39,521 bases of DNA from contig JAGQOH010000028.1 of NCBI GenBank assembly GCA_020427635.1, positions 1-39,521 on the forward strand, read 5' to 3'. Position 1 is the first letter of the stretch, and each line of letters begins with the position of its first letter. Made by a program: the position numbers and the translations under genes. Below, piece after piece: positions 23,925-31,989 of the stretch. The notes beneath the pieces are model-generated. The model was not told where the DNA came from, did not search any database, and worked only from the letters and a program-made list of their open reading frames with translations. This DNA is from Phycisphaerales bacterium (GTDB taxonomy: Bacteria > Planctomycetota > Phycisphaerae > Phycisphaerales > UBA1924).

Positions 23925-26009
23925 ATGGCCGACTTGTCCGCGAGTGCGATGCTTGGCGATGGCGGGGCGATCGCACGCGCGATGGGCGATGGCTTTGAGT
24001 CGCGGCCCCAACAGCTAGAGATGGCTGGAGCAATTGCGCGCGCTCTTGACGCGCGGTCGACACTCCTCGTCGAAGCGGGAACCGGGGTCGGAAAGAGCTT
24101 CGCGTACCTCGTGCCGACGATCGCTCGCATCATCGAGAAACAAGAGCGTGTCGTCATTGCGACGAATACGATCGCCTTGCAAGAACAGCTGCTCGAGAAA
24201 GACATTCCCGTCATGCGCCGAGTGTTTGCAGAGGCAACCGGGCAAGATGACCCATTCAAGGCGGAGCTGGTCAAGGGGCGCGGGAACTACATGAGTGTTC
24301 GTCGACTTGCACTGGCGTCTGCGAAGCAGCAATCGCTTGTGCCGGACGCGGCCGATCGTCGCTCACTGCACACGATTGAAGACTGGGCATACTCGACGAA
24401 GGATGGCACGTTAAGCACGCTGCCGCAATTGGAGCGCCCGACCGTGTGGGATTTGGTGCAGTCCGACGCGAGCAACTGCATGGGGCGCAAGTGCAAGAAC
24501 TACGAGGTGTGCTTCTATCAGCAGGCGCGTCGGCGCATGCAACGGGCGGATCTGCTCATCTGCAACCATGCAGTGTTCTTTTCGGATCTTGCGATGCGAG
24601 CCGCAGACAGGGGGTTCCTGCCTGACTACCAGCATGTCATCCTGGATGAAGCACACAACATCGAGGATGTTGCGGGGGATCACTTCGGGCTGTTGCTCTC
24701 GGAGGGGCGCGTTCGATTCTTGCTGTCGCGGCTGTTCAGTACGCGATCGCGCGGCGCCCCAAAGGGCTTTCTGGCGACACTGCGCATGGCGGCGGGCGAG
24801 TCAGGCGCACACGAACGCTGCATCGCGCGCGTGGTGGCAGCAGTGCGCGCGACAGATCACTTCTTTGAGCAGGTGTGCGATCGCGCGCTTGCGCGTGACG
24901 GATCGCCCGGACTTGCCGGCACAGACGCAGGCACAACGCGCCGGCTGCGCGAGCCGCGGATGATTGAGAATGTGTTGACCGAACCGTTCGGTGCCTTGGC
25001 CCTTGCGCTCAAGCAGCTGCGAGACACATTGACCAATGATGAGGATCGACATGAGCTGAATTCCTACGCCGAGCGGGCCGCAGCGATCGCGGATGAGGCG
25101 GAGGCGTTGTGCGAGCAGCAGTTGGAGGGTTGTGTGTATTGGGCGGAGGCCAACCGATCGCGCCATCGCGTGCGTGCGTCGCTTGCGTGCTGTCCGATTG
25201 ATGTGGCGCCGATTCTAGAGGATCAGCTGTTTGGGCAGCCATTCAGTGTGGTGCTGACCAGCGCAACGTTGAGCTTGAAGGGCGCCGGGACAGAGACGAT
25301 TGATACGCAGGAGGGCGCCGATAGCGCTACCGGCTTTGGCTATATGATCGGTCGCCTTGGTTGCGATGGTGCCCGGGCGATGGCGCTCGGCAGTCCGTTC
25401 GACTACGCCCAGGCGGTTGAACTGTTTATCGAGGCTGATTTGCCGGAGCCCGCCTCGCCCGAGTTCAACAAGGCGGCCAATGATCGCATGTTGCAGCATG
25501 TGGACGCCACCGACGGCGGGGCGTTCGTACTGTTCACGTCGTTCGCGAGCATGTATCGCGCAGCCGATGCACTGGCCCAGGCGTTGGAGACGCGCGGGCA
25601 CCCCTTGTGGGTGCAAGGGCGCGACGGGTCGCGCTCCGCGATTCTCGATGGCTTTCGCACCAATGAGCGGGCAGTGCTCTTCGGGACGACAAGTTTCTGG
25701 CAAGGTGTCGATGTGCGCGGGCGGGGCTTGCGCAACGTGGTCATCACAAAGCTGCCGTTCGATCCGCCCGATCGCCCAGTCGTCGAGGCGCGCATGGAGT
25801 TGATCAAGGAGCGCGGCGGCAATCCGTTCATGCAGGAGTCGGTGCCGCGGGCAGTCATGCGGTTCAAGCAGGGATTTGGTCGGCTCATTCGGAGCACCAC
25901 CGATCACGGACGCGTCGTCGTACTCGACAAGCGGATTGTCACTACGCGATACGGCCGACTGTTTCTCGATGTGTTGCCCGAAGGTGTGCGGGCATTGGTG
26001 GCTCGGTAG
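23925..26009 (+). CDS. DinG-type ATP-dependent helicase
   Basis: The product is 694 residues of the XPD/DinG superfamily 2 helicases, which unwind DNA 5' to 3' during repair or R-loop removal. Walker A is EAGTGVGKS (residues 50-58), motif II is LDEAH (about residues 240-244), and later motifs include FTSFASMYRAADALAQAL, GTTSFWQGVDVRGRGLRN and RFKQGFGRLIRS. Three of the four usual iron-sulfur Cys are present (C185, C190, C196, with the x4 and x5 spacing of DinG). The first is Ser124 in KGRGNYMSVRR, and C213 in LLICNH is extra. The cluster may thus be absent or ligated differently. The gene follows rsmG by 29 bases. Confidence 0.9.
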   Translation: MADLSASAMLGDGGAIARAMGDGFESRPQQLEMAGAIARALDARSTLLVEAGTGVGKSFAYLVPTIARIIEKQERVVIATNTIALQEQLLEKDIPVMRRVFAEATGQDDPFKAELVKGRGNYMSVRRLALASAKQQSLVPDAADRRSLHTIEDWAYSTKDGTLSTLPQLERPTVWDLVQSDASNCMGRKCKNYEVCFYQQARRRMQRADLLICNHAVFFSDLAMRAADRGFLPDYQHVILDEAHNIEDVAGDHFGLLLSEGRVRFLLSRLFSTRSRGAPKGFLATLRMAAGESGAHERCIARVVAAVRATDHFFEQVCDRALARDGSPGLAGTDAGTTRRLREPRMIENVLTEPFGALALALKQLRDTLTNDEDRHELNSYAERAAAIADEAEALCEQQLEGCVYWAEANRSRHRVRASLACCPIDVAPILEDQLFGQPFSVVLTSATLSLKGAGTETIDTQEGADSATGFGYMIGRLGCDGARAMALGSPFDYAQAVELFIEADLPEPASPEFNKAANDRMLQHVDATDGGAFVLFTSFASMYRAADALAQALETRGHPLWVQGRDGSRSAILDGFRTNERAVLFGTTSFWQGVDVRGRGLRNVVITKLPFDPPDRPVVEARMELIKERGGNPFMQESVPRAVMRFKQGFGRLIRSTTDHGRVVVLDKRIVTTRYGRLFLDVLPEGVRALVAR

Positions 26010-26060
26010 GCGAATGCTCCGGCGCGGTATCCTGTTCGACAATCTCCAGGAGGCGTATAC

Positions 26061-27482
26061 ATGCTTGGCAAGGTCTTCAAGGCGTATGACATCCGAAGCA
26101 CCTATCCCGATCCGCTCAATGAGAGTATGGCGTGGCAGATCGGTTATGGCTGTGCGGAGTTTCTGCTGAATGACGCGGCGGCCGCGGGGCAGACAACGCC
26201 CATGATGAAGAGCATTGTCGTTGGGCATGACATGCGCAAGAGCAGCCCCTCGCTGCGCGATGCGCTGACACAAGGCATGATGGATGGGGGGGCGACCGTT
26301 ATCGACGTAGGTTTGGTCGATACGCCCTTTGTGTATTTCGCGATCAACCATCTGGATTGTGCGGGTGGCGTGCAGGTGACCGCGTCGCACAATCCGCCGC
26401 AATACAACGGGTTCAAGGTCTCCCGCCGGAAGGCCAAGCCAGTGGGCGAAGGCACGGGCCTCGAAGTGATTCGCAAGGCCGGTGCATTGGTCGATGTGCG
26501 CACAAAGGGATCGGGCGAGAAGCGCTACGAGCAGCGCGACCTGTGGGATGCCTATCGCGAGCATGTGCTTCAATTCTGCGATACAAGCGGCAAGAAGCTG
26601 CGCGTTGCGATCGACGCGTCGAATGGCATGGCGGGCACCATGGTGCCGAAGGTGTTCGGCAAGACTGGCGACAACGTGCCTGGGCTGGAGGTCGTGCCGC
26701 TGTATTTCGACAATTCCAAGGGCGAGTTTGTGCATGAACCCAATCCGCTCGTCGCAGCGAACCTGAAGGATTTGCAGGCCCTTGTCGTCAAAGAGCAGTG
26801 TGACTTTGGCATTTGCTTTGACGGCGATGCCGATCGGCTCATGGTCGTCGATGAGCGGGGCGGCATCGTTGGATGTGATCATCTGACTGCTCTTCTGGCG
26901 GCATGGTTCTTGGAGCGCAACAAGGGCAGCGCGATCGTGTATGACCTTCGGTCCAGCAAGGCCCTTGAAGAAGACATCATCAAGGGTGGTGGCAAACCCG
27001 TGAAGGGCCGCGTTGGCCACGTCTTTATGAAGGCAGCACTCGCGGAGCACCAGGGCGTGTTTGGCGGCGAGCTGTCTGGGCACTTTTATTTCCGTGACAA
27101 CTTCAATGCCGACTCAGGCGCCATTGCAATGGCGACCTTGCTGACCGTAGCCGCAGAACGCGGTGTTGGCAGCACAACGACAATGAGCCAGTTGATCAAG
27201 CCCATCGCACGCTACGCGCAGTCGGGCGAGATCAATTTCGAGAATGAGGACAAGGAGGCGACGCTCGCCGACTTGAAAGCCGAGTACGCCGCGCGGGGCA
27301 AGATCGATGAGCTGGACGGTGTCACCGTCGACTGCTTCAACACCGAGGGCTGGTGGTGCAACGTCCGCAAGAGCAACACCGAGCCATTGCTGCGGCTCAA
27401 CCTCGAAGCCAAGACCGCCCAGAAGAAGGACGAAATGGTGGAAGCGATCGCAGACATGCTGGGCGAGCGCGTGGCCCACTGA
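26061..27482 (+). CDS. phosphomannomutase/phosphoglucomutase
   Basis: This 473-residue alpha-D-phosphohexomutase interconverts hexose-1- and hexose-6-phosphates (mannose, glucose), feeding nucleotide sugars for polysaccharide and cell-envelope synthesis. Motifs are the phosphoserine loop TASHNPPQYNGFK, the magnesium loop FDGDADR, the sugar-binding GGELSGHFYFRD, and the C-terminal phosphate-binding RKSNTEPLLRLNLE. Length is typical of AlgC/ManB. Substrate preference cannot be decided. AGGAGG lies 9 bases before the ATG. It is 51 bases after the helicase gene and is followed at once by a GC-rich hairpin. Confidence 0.93.
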   Translation: MLGKVFKAYDIRSTYPDPLNESMAWQIGYGCAEFLLNDAAAAGQTTPMMKSIVVGHDMRKSSPSLRDALTQGMMDGGATVIDVGLVDTPFVYFAINHLDCAGGVQVTASHNPPQYNGFKVSRRKAKPVGEGTGLEVIRKAGALVDVRTKGSGEKRYEQRDLWDAYREHVLQFCDTSGKKLRVAIDASNGMAGTMVPKVFGKTGDNVPGLEVVPLYFDNSKGEFVHEPNPLVAANLKDLQALVVKEQCDFGICFDGDADRLMVVDERGGIVGCDHLTALLAAWFLERNKGSAIVYDLRSSKALEEDIIKGGGKPVKGRVGHVFMKAALAEHQGVFGGELSGHFYFRDNFNADSGAIAMATLLTVAAERGVGSTTTMSQLIKPIARYAQSGEINFENEDKEATLADLKAEYAARGKIDELDGVTVDCFNTEGWWCNVRKSNTEPLLRLNLEAKTAQKKDEMVEAIADMLGERVAH

Positions 27483-27486
27483 CCTG

Positions 27487-27505
27487 CCCCTCCCCGGGGA
27501 GAGGG
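27487..27505. other. GC-rich hairpin after the phosphomannomutase gene
   Basis: CCCCTCCCCGGGGAGAGGG begins 5 bases after the stop codon and includes the 12-base palindrome CTCCCCGGGGAG (27490-27501). There is no T tract, so it may stabilise the 3' end rather than terminate. It resembles the hairpin at 19270-19290. Confidence 0.5.
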
Positions 27506-27651
27506 TGGACGGATCGGGGGAGGAGGCGGGTATGGCGCCGTTCCTCTACTCAAACGTCCGAGTTTTCGTGCAAGCCCACCCTCGAAAGGTCGACAAACAA
27601 GTGGGCCCATGGTGCGCCCAAGGTCCCGATATCGCTTGGTCCGGGGAACGC

Positions 27652-29190
27652 ATGAACGTCACGAGCTTTCTCGAACACTGGGGCTTGAAGGAGCATCCGT
27701 TTCGCGCCGAAGAAGCGCGACACGATCCGGTCTTTGCGCGCCTCTCGGCGGGCCCCATGGCTCACCCGGATATTGAGAAACTCGCAGGCGACCTGCATCG
27801 CCCCGCCTCGGGCGTGGTGTTCGGTGAGAAGGGCGCGGGCAAGACGGCAATGCGCATGCAGCTTGAAGGGCGCATCGAAAAGCACAATGCAGATGCCGAT
27901 GATGGTGAACGCCTTTTTGTCGTGCGCCTGGACGACTTGAATGGCGTACTGGATCGGTTTTCGCACGCTGTCGGCATCGAGCCAGGCATGGATGACAAGA
28001 GCATCGTCAAGAAGCTCAGCAAGTTTCGGTTGTCCGATCACATCGATGCGATTCTGCATGGCGGCGTGTCGCAACTCTGCGACGCAATCCTGGGCGTTGG
28101 TTCACCGGCCCATGGGTTGTCAAGCGACACAGCCCGGCGCTTGCGCTGGGGTGATGTTCGGACCCGAAGCGATGTCATGCTGCTCGCGGCGCTGTACGAC
28201 CGTTCGGGCGGCGAGCGCCAGCGCATGGCCGCAATACGAAGACGCGCGCGCGGACCGCGTAACGGCATCGGGTTCCTCTTCTGGCTCGGCGTGTGGTTCG
28301 GCTGGCTGCCGGCGGCGGCACTAGTGGCGACATTCATCTACATGGGCCGCCCAGGCAATGTCGACTATTGGCTGTATGGCCTCTATGCCCTGCTGGGCCT
28401 TTGGGGGCTCGTGCTGATCAAGTGCATCGCGGTTGATCGCACGCTCATGGCGCGCACCGCGCGCAAGCTCAGCAAGCAGTTGCGGGTGACGCCCAAGCGC
28501 GGGCGGGCGCTTTCGCACTCCCTCGCCCTCGTGCCCAGCAGCGCGCGTCAACCAGAATCCTTGCCTTTCAGTAGCGAGCCTGAGATTCGCCTTGATCTGC
28601 TGCGCCGCTTCCTGGACATCCTCCGCGCCGTTGGTTGCAAGGGCATGATCGTGATCATCGATCGCGTGGATGAGCCGGCGCTACTCGTGGGCGATGCCGC
28701 CCGCATGCGCGCGGTCATCTGGCCTCTTTTCAGCAATACCCTGCTGCAGGTCGAAGGGCTTGGCGTGAAGATGCTCTTGCCGATCGAACTGCGCCACGAA
28801 TTGATGCGCGAGTCGGCTTCGTTCTTCCAGGAAGCTCGCCTCGACAAGCAGTCCCTCGTCGAACGCCTCGCCTGGTCGGGCGCCATGCTCTATGACCTGT
28901 GCAATGCGCGCCTGCGCGCGTGTTTGCACAACGACGTCAAGGAGCCCGGCCCCGCATTGACGGACCTCTTCGACGAAGCCGTCACCCGCCAGGACCTTGT
29001 TGACGCTCTCGACCAGATGGCCCAGCCACGCGACGCATTCAAGATGCTCTACCAGTGCCTCGCCGAGCACTGTTCGAACGTCACCGAGGAGCAAGCCGCT
29101 TGGCGGATTCCGCGACTCGTGCTCGAAACGGTCCGCAAGCAGCAGGCAGAGCGCGTGCAGATGCTGCACCGGGGTCTCAGGCCAGCGTGA
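27652..29190 (+). CDS. membrane-inserted P-loop NTPase, KAP-like layout
   Basis: The 512-residue product has a Walker A motif, GEKGAGKT (residues 58-65). Two transmembrane helices follow (about 205-226 and 237-258, with FLFWLGVWFGWLPAAALVAT in the first), then a Walker B-like strand GMIVIIDRVDEP (about 331-342), then helical sequence to the end. Membrane segments placed between Walker A and Walker B are the hallmark of the KAP NTPase group, whose members anchor membrane assemblies. The N-terminus (LEHWGLKEHPF) recalls ExeA-type ATPases, so the precise family is open. The function is unknown. The ATG at 27652 fits the start of the conserved part; upstream frame includes a hairpin. It ends the plus-strand run. 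Confidence 0.65.
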   Translation: MNVTSFLEHWGLKEHPFRAEEARHDPVFARLSAGPMAHPDIEKLAGDLHRPASGVVFGEKGAGKTAMRMQLEGRIEKHNADADDGERLFVVRLDDLNGVLDRFSHAVGIEPGMDDKSIVKKLSKFRLSDHIDAILHGGVSQLCDAILGVGSPAHGLSSDTARRLRWGDVRTRSDVMLLAALYDRSGGERQRMAAIRRRARGPRNGIGFLFWLGVWFGWLPAAALVATFIYMGRPGNVDYWLYGLYALLGLWGLVLIKCIAVDRTLMARTARKLSKQLRVTPKRGRALSHSLALVPSSARQPESLPFSSEPEIRLDLLRRFLDILRAVGCKGMIVIIDRVDEPALLVGDAARMRAVIWPLFSNTLLQVEGLGVKMLLPIELRHELMRESASFFQEARLDKQSLVERLAWSGAMLYDLCNARLRACLHNDVKEPGPALTDLFDEAVTRQDLVDALDQMAQPRDAFKMLYQCLAEHCSNVTEEQAAWRIPRLVLETVRKQQAERVQMLHRGLRPA

Positions 29191-29236
29191 TGCCAGCCTC
29201 AAGCGTAAGCGCGGGCGTACCTGCTACGTGCGTCAT

Positions 29237-29252
29237 CTCCGCTATTGCGGAG
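29237..29252. other. small hairpin between convergent genes
   Basis: CTCCGC (29237-29242), loop TATT, GCGGAG (29247-29252). The 6-bp stem lies between the convergent NTPase and arsC genes and could end either transcript, but it lacks a T tract. Confidence 0.35.
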
Positions 29253-29262
29253 TCCGTGTGGG

Positions 29263-29766
29263 CTACGCAGCCTTGCTGCTGCCGCCCTGGTCCTTCACAT
29301 CCGTGACCAGCTTCTCGAGAAGGCCCGGCAGGTCATTCTCGATGAACGCCGCGATCTTGTCGCGCACCTGATGGTAATAGGGCATCACCTGATCTTCGGT
29401 GATGGCGCCCGCACCGTCGGCCAAGGACGTAGGATCATCGATCTCGATGTTGTGACATGCGGTTTCCGCGGGCAGTGGCGGGCAGCTTTCCGCCGCCTGG
29501 CTGCACATCGTGATCACCAGCGCCGGGGCTTCGTCTTCCGGCGGCAATGCAAAGTCGATCGTCCGTGGCTGGTGCTCGCCAATGTCGACGGCAACCTCCG
29601 CCATCACGCGCACCGCAAGCTGATTGAGCTCCTTTAAGTCGAGCCCTGCCGACGCTGCGCGAATGCTGTCGCCAAGGATCGACTTGGCAAAGCCTTCAGC
29701 CATGGGACTGCGACAGCCATTGCCTGGGCAGACGAACAGCACGAGTGGTTTGGGCATGTGAGCCAT
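29263..29766 (-). CDS. arsC: thioredoxin-type arsenate reductase (LMW phosphatase fold)
   Basis: The 167-residue product has the low-molecular-weight phosphatase loop CPGNGCRS (C13 to R19) just after the first strand. The second redox motif, MCSQAAESCPPLPAE, has two Cys seven residues apart as in thioredoxin-coupled ArsC. Together these give the three Cys that reduce arsenate to arsenite. The DDP after HNIEI is the general acid region. A tyrosine-phosphatase role is less likely because of the extra Cys pair. No arsenite pump or arsenic-sensing ArsR gene is in the window. Three in-frame starts are close together (TTG 29775, ATG 29766, ATG 29757), none with a strong ribosome site; the middle one was used. 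Confidence 0.85.
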   Translation of the reverse strand: MAHMPKPLVLFVCPGNGCRSPMAEGFAKSILGDSIRAASAGLDLKELNQLAVRVMAEVAVDIGEHQPRTIDFALPPEDEAPALVITMCSQAAESCPPLPAETACHNIEIDDPTSLADGAGAITEDQVMPYYHQVRDKIAAFIENDLPGLLEKLVTDVKDQGGSSKAA

Positions 29767-29804
29767 CGATGGCAATATCGGCGGCCCATCAACGTCCGCT
29801 TGCG

Positions 29805-30692
29805 CTACTCACCCGGAATGTGGGAGATCGCGCCGTCAAATGGTGACGATGCTGACGCGTAGCGACGTCTGGGAATGCGTCCCGCCAAATAACTCTGACG
29901 ACCAGCCTGGCAGGCCTTCCGCATCGCGTGCGCCATCATCACCGGCTCTTTCGCATGGGCGATCGCGGTATTGAGCAGCACACCATCCGCGCCAAGCTCC
30001 ATAGCCCGCGCTACATCCGAAGCCGCCCCAACCCCCGCATCGACGATGACGGGAAAGGCCGAGTCGTTCTCCTTGAGCAGCTCCAGGCACAGCGAGATGT
30101 TGCCTGCGTTGAGCACACCCTGGCCAGAGCCGATCGGCGAACCCGCCGGCATCACGCTTGTCGCTCCCACTTCTTTGATGCGCAGCGCAGCGATCGGGTC
30201 GTCGCTTGTATAGGCAAGTACTTCGAAGCCTTCACTGACGAGGCGCTTCGTCGCCTCGATCGTTGCCGCGGGGTCAGGCAGCAGCGTCTTCTTGTCGCCC
30301 AGGACTTCGAGCTTCACCCACTGCGCACCGGGATTGCCAAGCTGTTCGAGCAGATCGCGCCCGAGCAACGCCACGCGAATCGCGTCCTCGGCGCTGAAGC
30401 AGCCGGCGGTGTTGGGCAGAATCGTGTAGCGAGACAGATCGAGATGGTCGAGCAACGATTCACCACGTTCGTTGATCAAACGCTCGCGCCGCACCGCCAC
30501 CGTGACCACTTCGGCGCCAGACGCATCGAGCGCTTCGCGCATGACGTCGAAGTCCGCATACTTGCCCGTCCCGACAATCAAACGACTGTCGAACCGCCGA
30601 TCGCCAATGACCAATGGCGCAAGCCCTGGCTCAGCACTTTCGATCCGTTTCGGCTCAATGTGACTATCGGCGCGGTTGTGCAGTCTGCTCAC
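29805..30692 (-). CDS. thiG: thiazole synthase ThiG
   Basis: ThiG builds the thiazole phosphate of thiamine from 1-deoxy-D-xylulose 5-phosphate, dehydroglycine or iminoglycine, and sulfur delivered by ThiS. The 295-residue product has [77 protein letters not shown] and [20 protein letters not shown], all strongly conserved. It is longer than the usual 255-260, with an N-terminal extension of about 25 residues and a C-terminal one of about 20. The start is GTG at 30692 after AAGGAGAG. It follows thiS by 10 bases. Confidence 0.96.
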   Translation of the reverse strand: MSRLHNRADSHIEPKRIESAEPGLAPLVIGDRRFDSRLIVGTGKYADFDVMREALDASGAEVVTVAVRRERLINERGESLLDHLDLSRYTILPNTAGCFSAEDAIRVALLGRDLLEQLGNPGAQWVKLEVLGDKKTLLPDPAATIEATKRLVSEGFEVLAYTSDDPIAALRIKEVGATSVMPAGSPIGSGQGVLNAGNISLCLELLKENDSAFPVIVDAGVGAASDVARAMELGADGVLLNTAIAHAKEPVMMAHAMRKACQAGRQSYLAGRIPRRRYASASSPFDGAISHIPGE

Positions 30693-30702
30693 GGTTCTCT
30701 CC

Positions 30703-30903
30703 TTACCCGCCGCCGACCAGCGTCACGACCTCGACCGCGTCGCCCTCGCGCAGCACATGCTCTTCATGAGCCCGCCGCGGCACGAGCGCACGGTTCACCT
30801 CGACGGCACAGGGCTTGTCGCCCAGCCCGCGCGCGACGAGCAGCTGTCGCACGGTGGCGCCTTCGGGGATGTCGGTCGGTTTGCCATTCAGAACAACGGT
30901 CAT
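30703..30903 (-). CDS. thiS: sulfur carrier protein ThiS
   Basis: ThiS is a ubiquitin-like sulfur carrier whose C-terminal glycine is adenylated and thiocarboxylated before handing sulfur to ThiG. The 66-residue product begins [20 protein letters not shown] and ends [10 protein letters not shown], with the needed terminal Gly-Gly. Its ATG overlaps the comB stop (ATGA, 30900-30903), so it is translationally coupled to comB. The partner enzyme ThiF is not in the window. Confidence 0.93.
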   Translation of the reverse strand: MTVVLNGKPTDIPEGATVRQLLVARGLGDKPCAVEVNRALVPRRAHEEHVLREGDAVEVVTLVGGG

Positions 30904-31661
30904 GCGGGGATTGTAGTCGAGGCAGCGGCGTGTGCCGTCACCACGCCCGCTCGCATCTCGCCCACGACGTTGAGCGTGTCGAGCCTGATGCAATCGGCGA
31001 TGTCATCGCCCAACCCCACGTCGATCAGATTCTGCCCCGCCTTGCAGGTTCGGAAGGCGACGTCCCGATCGTCGATGCCGCGCCATGCCGTGCGGTACAG
31101 CAGGGCGGTGTCGCTGAGTTGTGCATCTGGCTGCAGGTCAAGCACACCGTCGGTGATCGCCCCCGCGGTAATACAGTCGTCGAAAGAGAGATTCCGGCCG
31201 GTGTTGGCGCAGAGGAGGTGGACATCGCCCGTGCAATTGGCGACCTCGCGCGCGATGGCGGCGCGGTTCACGAGCGCCCCCGCCAGAACGCGCACCGCTT
31301 GGTCCGCATGACGCAACGCAACTGTGCCGTTCGTCGTCGTGAAGACAATCGTCTTCCCGGCAACGCGATCGCGGGTGTAGTCCCGAGGCGAATTGCCAAT
31401 GTCAAACCCTTCGATCTTGATGCCCTTGCGCTCGCCTCCCGTGATGACGTTGGCCTCAGGTCGCGCGGTTCGGAGCTGCACGGCCCTTTCCCGGGCCTCC
31501 TCAATGCTCGCACAGGCCACGATCTCGCGCGCGCCGTTCGCCAAGGCCGTCGCAATCGTGGTGGTCGCGCGAAGCACATCGATGACGACAACAGTCGCGC
31601 CCGCAAATGTGTCCGGCGCAACATCAGCAGGACGAGCGTGTGCAAAGATGCGAAGGGTCAT
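30900..31661 (-). CDS. comB: 2-phosphosulfolactate phosphatase family protein
   Basis: ComB removes phosphate from 2-phospho-3-sulfolactate, the second step of coenzyme M synthesis in methanogens; bacterial homologues are common and may make sulfolactate. The 253-residue product has VVVIDVLRATTTIATALANG, TGGERKGIKIEGFDIGNSPR, TIVFTTTNGTVAL and LLCANTGRNLSFDDCITAGA, matching the family throughout. Its ATG overlaps the upstream fmdB-like stop and its stop overlaps thiS, giving a tight chain. No other coenzyme M or sulfolactate gene is seen, so its real substrate here is open. Confidence 0.9.
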   Translation of the reverse strand: MTLRIFAHARPADVAPDTFAGATVVVIDVLRATTTIATALANGAREIVACASIEEARERAVQLRTARPEANVITGGERKGIKIEGFDIGNSPRDYTRDRVAGKTIVFTTTNGTVALRHADQAVRVLAGALVNRAAIAREVANCTGDVHLLCANTGRNLSFDDCITAGAITDGVLDLQPDAQLSDTALLYRTAWRGIDDRDVAFRTCKAGQNLIDVGLGDDIADCIRLDTLNVVGEMRAGVVTAHAAASTTIPA

Positions 31662-31954
31662 GCCCCAATGTGATCCGGTCCGGACCCCGCCGCTTTCTCA
31701 TACTTGCCCGTCTCGGTCTTGACATACTTCGTGAGACCTGCGGCCGCGAGCTTCCTGTCATCGTTCACCACGCGGCTCATCGCGCGGTCCGACCACTTAC
31801 CGCCAATATTCGGCGGCTGAATCACGCGCCGCACGGGCTTGCCGCTCTCCGGGTGCTTTGTGAGCGCATCGTCGCTCATCGACTGCACAACCTCGAACAC
31901 CTCGCCCGTACCCTCACCACCCTTGTCGATCACTTCGTAGACATAGATCGGCAT
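31658..31954 (-). CDS. FmdB-like small protein lacking the zinc-ribbon cysteines
   Basis: The 98-residue product begins MPIYVYEVIDKGGEG and continues FEVVQSMSDDALTKHPESGK PVRRVI, which follows the FmdB/zinc-ribbon pattern (MPIYEY, CxxC, LTxCPxCG, VRRVI). Yet it contains no Cys at all: the second pair reads HPES. It is therefore a degenerate or refolded member. The C-terminal half is charged and without known domains. GGAGGA precedes the ATG. Its ATGA overlap with comB makes it the first gene of a four-gene coupled cluster. Function is not known. Confidence 0.65.
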   Translation of the reverse strand: MPIYVYEVIDKGGEGTGEVFEVVQSMSDDALTKHPESGKPVRRVIQPPNIGGKWSDRAMSRVVNDDRKLAAAGLTKYVKTETGKYEKAAGSGPDHIGA

Positions 31955-31989
31955 ATCGTCCTCCGTGTAAAGGCATTCTAGCCGACCCG

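Noticed and set aside
25215..27083. A 622-codon open frame on the minus strand over the helicase and phosphomannomutase genes
   Set aside because: It lies opposite two conserved enzymes and shows no family motif or signal; it is a shadow of their codon use.
29928..31673. A 581-codon open frame on the plus strand over thiG, thiS and comB
   Set aside because: It is antisense to four well-conserved genes, is Arg- and Ala-rich, and has no domain; high GC makes such frames common.
31955..31989. A possible TPP riboswitch before the thiS-thiG cluster
   Set aside because: The gap upstream of the cluster is only 35 bases and contains no THI-box sequence.
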